Assembly: GCA_030589225.1 (NCBI GenBank)
Contig: JAUUWD010000096.1
Span: 1-6,448 of the forward strand
Direction: 5' to 3'
Source of the DNA: Desulfobacteraceae bacterium
GTDB lineage: Bacteria > Desulfobacterota > DSM-4660 > Desulfatiglandales > Desulfatiglandaceae
DNA length: 6,448 bases
Part shown: piece after piece, positions 1 through 5,031 of the stretch
Numbering within the stretch: the stretch's first letter is position 1
How the letters are laid out: every line of letters starts with the position of its first letter
Notes under the pieces: model-generated
Databases searched by the model: none
Told to the model about the DNA's origin: nothing
Seen by the model: the letters and a program-made list of their open reading frames with translations, nothing else
Program-made: the position numbers and the translations under genes

Positions 1-1
1 G

Positions 2-892
2 CGCAAGAAGCTGTATAAGGCAGGCTTCACACCTGAACCGGTACTCGGAGTGAGAGACAACATCTTCAAGACAGGAAATGTCTATGCAAGCGCCAAGGCC
101 GACAGGATTGATATTTTTCCCGCCCCCCTTAAGGAAAAAATTCAAACGGGGCAGCTCAAATCCCAGGCTGAAACATTCCTGTTTATGGGATGCGTCCCCA
201 GCTATCTGGATATGAAGATGGTCCCCAGTCTGATTAAACCCCTCGATGCTGCCGGAGTGGAATACACCACCCTGGGCACTGAAGAGGGCTGCTGCGGCTT
301 CCCCCTGTTCCTCATGGGGACAGATGAATTTGAACCACATGCCAAGAAGGTCATAGAAAGAATCAAGGCCTCAGGTGCCAATGAACTGGTTACCCCCTGT
401 GCCGGATGCTACAAGACCTTTAAAAAGATTTATCCGGATGTAGGAGATCTTGGGATGGAAGTGTATCACTCCGTGCACTATCTCGAGAAACTGATCAATG
501 AAGGGAAAATAAAATTCAACGGAGATTTGGGCAAAAAGGTGACTTACCATGACCCCTGCGACCTTGGAAGGGCCTTTAAGGTCTTTGAGGAGCCGAGGAA
601 TATCCTGAAAGCAATCCCCGGTCTTGAATTTGTAGAGATGGCCAGAAACAGGCTCCTGGCCCGCTGCTGCGGTGGCGGCGGTGGTGTGTTGGCCAATAAC
701 CCTGATATGGCGGTGGATATGGCGGCAGAAAGGGTTCGAGACGCCCTGGCAGTGGGCGCGGAAATCATTGTCTCCGGCTGCGCCGCGTGTAAAGACAATT
801 TGAGAAAAGGGGCAAAGGCCATACCAAAGCAGGAGAGGGGCAAGATAAAGATCATGGATATCACCGAAATCGTGGCGCAGAATATGGCCTGA
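2..892 (+). CDS. HdrD/GlcF-like (Fe-S)-binding oxidoreductase with two CCG domains, 5'-truncated by the window
   Basis: This is the C-terminal 296 residues of a heterodisulfide-reductase-D-like iron-sulfur protein. The frame is open to the left edge, and the first residues (KKLYKAGF, then VRDN.FKTGN) match the linker that follows the N-terminal ferredoxin domain in this family. The GTG at 50 therefore looks internal, and it has no correctly spaced ribosome site. Numbering from the codon at base 2, there are two cysteine-rich CCG domains. The first has C64, CCG at 97-99 and CAGC at 133-136. The second has C186 (HDPC), CCGGGGG from 222 and CAAC at 260-263. Known members use these cysteines to hold non-cubane [4Fe-4S] clusters and pass electrons between flavoproteins or ferredoxin and thiols or quinones. 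No membrane segment is visible in the part present. Its position ahead of the reductase-type genes suggests an electron-transfer partner (inference). LutA, GlcF and FadF relatives share the fold, so the exact partner is open. Confidence 0.88.
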   Translation, partial: RKKLYKAGFTPEPVLGVRDNIFKTGNVYASAKADRIDIFPAPLKEKIQTGQLKSQAETFLFMGCVPSYLDMKMVPSLIKPLDAAGVEYTTLGTEEGCCGFPLFLMGTDEFEPHAKKVIERIKASGANELVTPCAGCYKTFKKIYPDVGDLGMEVYHSVHYLEKLINEGKIKFNGDLGKKVTYHDPCDLGRAFKVFEEPRNILKAIPGLEFVEMARNRLLARCCGGGGGVLANNPDMAVDMAAERVRDALAVGAEIIVSGCAACKDNLRKGAKAIPKQERGKIKIMDITEIVAQNMA

Positions 893-929
893 TTTTCGAT
901 TTTTAATTGATGATTTTCGATTGGCGATT
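888..929 (+). repeat. Left heptamer array, consensus NNCGATT
   Basis: There are six consecutive 7-base units ending in ATT: CCTGATT, TTCGATT, TTTAATT, GATGATT, TTCGATT and GGCGATT, starting at 888, 895, 902, 909, 916 and 923. The first unit contains the TGA stop (890-892) of the preceding gene, so the array begins on the stop codon. Its last unit, with the base before it, is the exact inverse of a unit in the right array: ATTGGCGATT at 920-929 against AATCGCCAAT at 971-980. Function unknown. Confidence 0.8.
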
Positions 930-945
930 AATGTCTTGAGTAACC

Positions 946-991
946 CCTGATCCTTCGATTTTCAATCGTCAATCGCCAATATTCAATAAAT
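946..991 (-). repeat. Right heptamer array of gap 1, inverted relative to the left one
   Basis: On the + strand the units read AATCGTC (964), AATCGCC (971), AATATTC (978) and a degraded AATAAAT (985), which is the left-array word in reverse complement. Just before them, 946-962 nearly copies the stop-codon region at 888-903 (CCTGAT, then TTCGATTTT, with one extra base). CGATT at 956-960 and AATCG at 964-968 form a small perfect hairpin with loop TTC. The 7-base spacing is seen directly; any role is unknown. Confidence 0.72.
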
Positions 992-1007
992 CAACAGCGA
1001 GGATGCC

Positions 1008-2249
1008 ATGTCCGAGGAAAAGAAGACTACAAGAAGACAGATTGCAGCAGCCAAGACCTTGAAAAAGTTCATGGCCGACTATTTTTATGAGATGGATGAT
1101 GCTGCAAAGACCGGCTCTCAAAAGATTGCCTGGTGTACGAGTGTTGGTCCTGCAGAACTCTTGAGAGGCATGGGCTTTCTTGTCTACTATCCAGAAAACC
1201 ACGGGGCCATGTTAGGAGCTACTCGCATGTCAACGGACCTCATCCCATATGCCAATGCATTAGGGTATTCACCCGATATCTGTTCCTACCTCACGTGTGA
1301 TGTGGGTTCTTATCTCCAGAAAAAGACTCCCCTGACCATGGCTTATAACATCGAGTCGGTCCCCAGACCGGACGTGCTCGTTTTTAATACCAACCAGTGC
1401 AGGGACGTGCAGGACTGGTTTGCCTGGTATTCACGGGAGCTCAACGTGCCGCTTGTCGGTGTACACACCCATAGAGACATAGGCAATATCCGGAATTATC
1501 AGATCAAAGATATTGCCAGCCAGATAGAAGACCTGGTACCCAAACTGGAAGAAGTAACCGGTAAAAAGTTCGATTTGGCTCGCTTCAAGGAGGCTTTAGG
1601 GTATTCCAGGCGTACCTCGGAACTCTGGGGGGCATGTCTTGAAGAAGCTGCTGCCATTCCCTCTCCCTGGACCTTTTTTGACGCAACCATTCACATGGCT
1701 CCAGCAGTGGTTTCGCGGGGCACTAAGGAAGCCAATGATTATTACGAACTGCTACTACCCGAACTGCAGCAAAGGGTCAAGGATGATTTTGCCGCGGTGG
1801 AGGGAGAAAAGCATCGGCTTTACTGGGAAGGGATGCCCATCTGGGGTAAGCTGAGGTCCCTCTCGGAACAGTTCTATTCACTTAAGACCTGTGTGGTGGC
1901 CTCTACCTATTGCAATAGCTGGATATTCGACCAACTTGATCCTGATGAACCCTTTGAAAGTATGGCCGTGGCATACACGGAGCTTTTTATCGTCAGGGAT
2001 GAGCTTTATAAAGAGCAATACATTACGGATTGCTATAACAAGTTTAAATTTGACGGCATTCTCTTTCACGACGCCAAGACCTGTCCCAATAACTCCAACA
2101 ATCGCTACGGCATGCCGGAAAGGTTAAGTGAAAAATTAGGGATACCGGTGCTTACCATCAACGGAGACTTGTGCGATCTGAGGTGTTACTCCGAGGAGCA
2201 GGCCAAGACCAACATTGAGGCATTCATTGAGCAGTTGGAGGAGAAATAG
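1008..2249 (+). CDS. BcrB/HgdB-family protein: benzoyl-CoA reductase / 2-hydroxyacyl-CoA dehydratase catalytic-type subunit
   Basis: This 413-residue cytosolic protein belongs to the family whose members carry a [4Fe-4S] or double-cubane cluster and receive single low-potential electrons from an ATP-driven activase. Known members then reduce aromatic CoA esters or dehydrate 2-hydroxyacyl-CoA. BcrB-like landmarks are P48-AELLRGMGF, YPENHGAM at 61-68, GYSPDICSYLTCDVGS from 86 to 101, NTNQC at 127-131, NVPLVGVHT at 146-154, KTCPNNSNN from 357, and the end GDLCDLRCYSEEQ from 386. Cluster-ligand candidates are C43, C92, C97, C131 and C359, but I cannot assign them without a structure-based alignment. 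The ATG at 1008 has GAGGA at 999-1003, which is close but usable. The activase follows 133 bases downstream, as expected for the family. No BcrC/HgdA-like partner is in the window, so a homodimer of the double-cubane-protein (YjiM) type or an external partner are both possible. The family call is firm; the substrate is unknown. Confidence 0.88.
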   Translation: MSEEKKTTRRQIAAAKTLKKFMADYFYEMDDAAKTGSQKIAWCTSVGPAELLRGMGFLVYYPENHGAMLGATRMSTDLIPYANALGYSPDICSYLTCDVGSYLQKKTPLTMAYNIESVPRPDVLVFNTNQCRDVQDWFAWYSRELNVPLVGVHTHRDIGNIRNYQIKDIASQIEDLVPKLEEVTGKKFDLARFKEALGYSRRTSELWGACLEEAAAIPSPWTFFDATIHMAPAVVSRGTKEANDYYELLLPELQQRVKDDFAAVEGEKHRLYWEGMPIWGKLRSLSEQFYSLKTCVVASTYCNSWIFDQLDPDEPFESMAVAYTELFIVRDELYKEQYITDCYNKFKFDGILFHDAKTCPNNSNNRYGMPERLSEKLGIPVLTINGDLCDLRCYSEEQAKTNIEAFIEQLEEK

Positions 2250-2258
2250 AGAAACTAC

Positions 2259-2333
2259 AGGCGCAAGGCCAAAGGCATAAGGCGCAAGGTTTATTTTTTT
2301 TGCCTTACGCCCTGTGCCTTGTGCCTTGAGCCT
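2259..2333. repeat. Heptamer arrays (AGGCNNA) forming a 31-position stem-loop
   Basis: The left arm, 2259-2289, holds four units AGGCGCA, AGGCCAA, AGGCATA and AGGCGCA plus AGG. The right arm, 2303-2333, is the inverse and reads TNNGCCT on the + strand: TGAGCCT, TGTGCCT twice, then TACGCCC, with a further TTTGCCT at 2299-2305. The 31-base arms pair with 25 Watson-Crick pairs, one G-U and five mismatches around a 13-base loop (2290-2302) that is nearly all T. The T run sits in the loop and not after the stem, so this is not a standard intrinsic terminator. It lies between the catalytic subunit and its activase and could affect how much activase is made (inference). Confidence 0.85.
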
Positions 2334-2382
2334 TTAATGAGAAAACCGTGCATCCTCTTGTTCGCACCTATGGTAATGGATT

Positions 2383-3180
2383 ATGACTAATGATGCTGGC
2401 TCAATCTTCGTCGGCGTTGATGTGGGCGCCTCCCATACCAAAGTGGCCATTCTCGATTCTGAAAAGAAGCTGATAGGCCATTCGGTGAGAAAGTCGGGCA
2501 CTGATTTCACAGATTCCGCTGAAAATTGCCTGAACTCTGCCTTGGAGATGGCCAATGCTTTGGAAGAAAATATAGTCAGGTGTGTCTCAACAGGCTACGG
2601 AAGAAAAAATGTCCCGTTTAGCCAGGGAACCAAAACAGAAATCGGGTGCCACGCCAGGGGCTGCTATCATTATTTTCCCATGGCCATGACCATTGTTGAC
2701 ATCGGAGGGCAGGATAACAAGGTTATCAAGTTGGACGCCAAGGGACGGCGTTTGAGCTTTAAGATGAACAGAAAATGTGCGGCCGGCACCGGTGCCTTTC
2801 TTGAAGAAATGTCCTTGCGTCTTGAAATTCCCCTGGAGGACATGGATGCCCTGGCCGAAGGAGCCGAGAACATGGTCGAACTGGGGAGTTATTGCACTGT
2901 TTTTTCGGCCACAGAGGTACTGGGAAAAATCAGGCAGGGGAAAAAGGTCCCGGACATTGTAAAGGGACTTTTTTTTTCGGTTATCAAGAGGGTCCTGGAA
3001 ATGGATTCTCTTACGGACAGGGTGGTCATAACAGGAGGAGTGGTGGCCCATAACCCGTATTTAGTGAATATGGTTGAAGAGATCACTGAGCGTGAAATTA
3101 TGGTTCCTGAATACCCGCAGTTAACAGGCGCTGTGGGCGCAGCCCTTTTTGCCATGGAGAAAGGGGGGCACAACGGTTAA
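2383..3180 (+). CDS. Acyl-CoA dehydratase/benzoyl-CoA reductase activase (BadF/BcrA/HgdC-type ATPase)
   Basis: This is a complete 265-residue activator ATPase of the ASKHA fold. In known homologues a homodimer shares one [4Fe-4S] cluster and couples ATP hydrolysis to injecting an electron into the dehydratase or reductase. Visible motifs are the first phosphate loop GVDVGASHTK at 11-20, STGYGR at 69-74, EIGCHARG at 86-93, the second phosphate loop VDIGGQDNKV from 105, MNRKCAAGTG at 128-137, SYCTVFSATEV at 169-179, the adenosine-binding ITGGVVAHN at 216-224, and PQLTGAVGAALFA at 245-257. C132 and C171, 39 residues apart, are the expected cluster ligands. The length matches the HgdC type. The ATG at 2383 is the only possible start: an in-frame TAA lies at 2374, and no clear Shine-Dalgarno sequence precedes it. 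It is the natural partner of the upstream BcrB-like gene. Only one such ATPase is present, whereas Thauera-type benzoyl-CoA reductase uses two. Confidence 0.94.
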   Translation: MTNDAGSIFVGVDVGASHTKVAILDSEKKLIGHSVRKSGTDFTDSAENCLNSALEMANALEENIVRCVSTGYGRKNVPFSQGTKTEIGCHARGCYHYFPMAMTIVDIGGQDNKVIKLDAKGRRLSFKMNRKCAAGTGAFLEEMSLRLEIPLEDMDALAEGAENMVELGSYCTVFSATEVLGKIRQGKKVPDIVKGLFFSVIKRVLEMDSLTDRVVITGGVVAHNPYLVNMVEEITEREIMVPEYPQLTGAVGAALFAMEKGGHNG

Positions 3181-3207
3181 GTAGTTGAGTGGTTAAGTGG
3201 TTGAGTA
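3176..3207 (+). repeat. Left octamer array, four perfect units of GTTRAGTR
   Basis: The units are GTTAAGTA (3176), GTTGAGTG (3184), GTTAAGTG (3192) and GTTGAGTA (3200). They differ only by A/G exchanges at positions 4 and 8, and position 4 alternates A, G, A, G, giving a 16-base superperiod. The activase stop codon TAA (3178-3180) lies inside the first unit. An inverted counterpart lies at 3303-3333. Confidence 0.88.
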
Positions 3208-3302
3208 GGAAAATAATTACTATTATTTTCAGATGTTATAACTTTTCAAACACCGAATGTCCAATTTTCAAGCAAATAATAGATATGATCATTATAACAG
3301 CA
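3208..3302. other. AT-rich spacer between the two octamer arrays, upstream of the ligase
   Basis: These 95 bases are strongly A+T rich, carry no ORF worth calling, and are framed by the inverted octamer arrays. They contain the 9-bp stem-loop and the 8-bp inverted pair TGTTATAA/TTATAACA. With 203 bases between activase and ligase, this is the largest gap and the most likely place for an internal promoter. TATGAT at 3284-3289 resembles a -10 box, but I find no convincing -35 box at normal spacing. Confidence 0.35.
3209..3230. other. Perfect 9-bp AT-rich stem-loop in gap 3
   Basis: The stem GAAAATAAT (3209-3217) pairs perfectly with ATTATTTTC (3222-3229 plus 3230) around the loop TACT. It sits immediately downstream of the left octamer array. 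The stem is almost all A-T, so it is a weak hairpin in RNA. It might act as a poor terminator or a protein-binding palindrome, but neither is shown by the sequence. A second pair, TGTTATAA at 3234-3241 and TTATAACA at 3292-3299, nests inside the same octamer arms. Confidence 0.5.
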
Positions 3303-3333
3303 ACTTAACAACTCAACTACCTAACCACTCAAC
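3303..3333 (-). repeat. Right octamer array, inverted copy of the GTTRAGTR array
   Basis: On the + strand the units are ACTTAACA (3303), ACTCAACT (3311), ACCTAACC (3319) and ACTCAAC (3327). Read in reverse these are GTTRAGT-like. Bases 3311-3333 pair with 3184-3206 over 23 positions with 21 Watson-Crick pairs, one G-U and one mismatch, enclosing 104 bases. The array ends about 36 bases before the strong ribosome site of the ligase. Confidence 0.85.
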
Positions 3334-3368
3334 GAAATCTGAAATTTGTACTAAATAACACAAACAAT

Positions 3369-3376
3369 AAGGAGGG
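3369..3376 (+). promoter_or_regulatory. Strong ribosome binding site of the ligase
   Basis: AAGGAGGG lies 7 bases before the ATG at 3384 and fixes that start. It contrasts with the activase gene upstream, which has no clear site. Confidence 0.85.
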
Positions 3377-3383
3377 CCTAAAA

Positions 3384-4964
3384 ATGACGACAAGTAAATG
3401 GATGCATGCAGGTAATATGTTGAAGATGAATGCCATCAATTATCCGGACAAGCTGGGATGGCAGGATAAGAACAACGAGTTTAACTTCAAAGACTGGAAT
3501 GAACGTTCCTGTCGCCTGGCAAACGGTTTGAAGGATCTGGGTGTGGGTAAAAAGGAAACCTTTGCTGTGCTTGCCTACAACCGGGGTGAATGGATGGATA
3601 TCTACGCAGGTTGTGCAAAGGGCGGGCAATGGGTTGTGCCTATAATGTTCAGATTGGCGGGTCCCGACATTGAGTACATCGTCAACCATTCGGAATGCAA
3701 GGCCTTGATTGTAGAGGCGCCTTTTGTGGAGCTCATCGACAGCATCAAGGATAAACTCCCTGTTCCCAAAGATGCGTATATCTATCTGGGAGATGGGCCG
3801 GTGCCTGATGGATACATAGGATATGAAGACTGGCTGGCCAAGTCCTCTCCTGATGAGCCGGATATCATGATTGATGCTGCTGATATCTGGTACATCATGT
3901 ACACCTCAGGGACCACTGGGAGACCCAAAGGCGTGATGAGGACCCATGAAAGCACCGTTGCCCAATATTACTTGAATAATACTAATACGGGCGTTCTCCC
4001 TACGGATAAAGTCATGCTGGTCATGCCCATGTGCCATATCAATTCCATATTTTATTCCTTTACCTATACCCTGGTGTCGGCGCCGGTATTTGTCTACAAC
4101 ATGGTCAGCTTTGATCCGGAAGATTTGTTAAGAACTATTGAAAAATATAAGATCACCTATACCTCATTGGTTCCGACCCATTACATTATGATGCTGGCCC
4201 TGCCAGATGATGTTAAAAACAGTATTGATGTTTCGTCTATTCGTCAGTTACTTATCTCTTCTGCGCCTGCCAGAAAAGATCTGAAGTTAGCCATTATGGA
4301 GTATTTCAAGAATGCCGAGCTTTGGGAAGCCTATGGGACAACGGAAGGCGGTCTGGTAACCCTCTTAAGGCCGGAATATCAATTTGAAAAACTTGGCTCT
4401 ATAGGTAAAGAAATCTTTGGCACGGACAGGATCAAGCTGCTCGATGAGAACAGAAATCCTGTGCCTGATGGTGAGGTGGGAGAAGTTTTTTACAGAACCC
4501 CCATGCTCTTCAAGCAGTACTGGAAAGAGCCTGAAAAGACCAAAGAGGCATTTTTTGGGGAATGGTCTTCTGCCGGAGATATGGCCAGAAGGGATAAAGA
4601 CGGTTTTTACACCCTGGTAGACAGGAAGGCAAACATGATCATAACCGGTGGGGAAAATGTTTATCCTTCTGAGGTGGAAGGCACTATTGGCGCCCATGAG
4701 GCGGCCAAAGATGTCGCAGTGATCGGTATACCTGACGACAAGTGGGGTGAGGCAATAAAGGCCATAGTTATTCTGCATGATGGCTATGAGCCGAGCGATG
4801 ATCTTGCAAAGGAGCTCATGGATTTTTGCAAAGGTAAAATTGCAGGGTTCAAGAGGCCAAAATCTGTTGATTTTATTAAGGAAGAAGAAATGCCGAGAAC
4901 AGGCACAGGAAAAATCTTACATAGGATACTTAGAGAAAAATACGGTAAGTGGAGCGATGCCTAA
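3384..4964 (+). CDS. AMP-forming acyl-CoA synthetase (acid-CoA ligase)
   Basis: This complete 526-residue class I adenylate-forming enzyme activates a carboxylic acid to its CoA thioester through an acyl-AMP, consuming ATP to AMP and PPi. The motifs are in order. The phosphate-binding loop YTSGTTGRPKG is at 173-183, MPMCHINS at 215-222 (substrate pocket side), the adenine site EAYGTTEGG at 315-323, and the ribose-binding Asp in SAGDMARRDKDGF from 396. The hinge and C-domain start DRKANMIITGGENVYPSEVE is at 413-432. The catalytic Lys is K510 in PRTGTGK. The length is normal for fatty-acid, aryl- or benzoate-CoA ligases, and no signal peptide or membrane segment is seen. Beside a BcrB-like protein and its activase, it is the likely entry step of a pathway for an aromatic, alicyclic or unsaturated acid (inference). 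I cannot tell the substrate from the motifs. The ATG is set by AAGGAGGG. Confidence 0.93.
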   Translation: MTTSKWMHAGNMLKMNAINYPDKLGWQDKNNEFNFKDWNERSCRLANGLKDLGVGKKETFAVLAYNRGEWMDIYAGCAKGGQWVVPIMFRLAGPDIEYIVNHSECKALIVEAPFVELIDSIKDKLPVPKDAYIYLGDGPVPDGYIGYEDWLAKSSPDEPDIMIDAADIWYIMYTSGTTGRPKGVMRTHESTVAQYYLNNTNTGVLPTDKVMLVMPMCHINSIFYSFTYTLVSAPVFVYNMVSFDPEDLLRTIEKYKITYTSLVPTHYIMMLALPDDVKNSIDVSSIRQLLISSAPARKDLKLAIMEYFKNAELWEAYGTTEGGLVTLLRPEYQFEKLGSIGKEIFGTDRIKLLDENRNPVPDGEVGEVFYRTPMLFKQYWKEPEKTKEAFFGEWSSAGDMARRDKDGFYTLVDRKANMIITGGENVYPSEVEGTIGAHEAAKDVAVIGIPDDKWGEAIKAIVILHDGYEPSDDLAKELMDFCKGKIAGFKRPKSVDFIKEEEMPRTGTGKILHRILREKYGKWSDA

Positions 4965-4999
4965 AAAGGTAGGCAGTAAGCAGTAAACAGTAGGCAGTA
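4965..4999 (+). repeat. Heptamer array RRCAGTA between ligase and thiolase
   Basis: There are four perfect units: GGCAGTA (4972), AGCAGTA (4979), AACAGTA (4986) and GGCAGTA (4993), varying only by A/G at the first two positions. They are preceded by a degenerate AAAGGTA directly after the ligase stop codon. Unlike the other three gaps, no inverted partner array follows. The next bases, AAAACAGC, may be a decayed unit. The array ends 18 bases before the thiolase ribosome site. Confidence 0.88.
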
Positions 5000-5017
5000 A
5001 AAACAGCAAACCCAATT

Positions 5018-5022
5018 GGAGG
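5018..5022 (+). promoter_or_regulatory. Ribosome binding site of the thiolase
   Basis: GGAGG lies 9 bases before the ATG at 5032 and supports that start over the in-frame ATG at 5101. Confidence 0.75.
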
Positions 5023-5031
5023 AAAAATCAC

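Noticed and set aside
50..52. GTG at 50 as the true start of the first gene
   Set aside because: The frame stays open to the window edge, the 16 upstream codons read as the family's linker (KKLYKAGF), and there is no spaced ribosome site.
2290..2302. T-rich run as an intrinsic terminator after the BcrB-like gene
   Set aside because: The T run is the loop of the 31-position hairpin and no T tract follows the stem. The short stems possible upstream of it are too weak.
2370..2390. Six-codon leader peptide overlapping the activase start
   Set aside because: It has no ribosome site and no attenuator-like residue pattern; most likely chance.
3176..3333. Insertion sequence with terminal inverted repeats
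   Set aside because: No transposase is encoded and no target-site duplication is visible; the arms are internally repetitive, unlike IS ends.
888..4999. CRISPR array interpretation of the intergenic repeats
   Set aside because: The units are 7-8 bases with no spacers of constant length and no long direct repeat; no cas gene is present.
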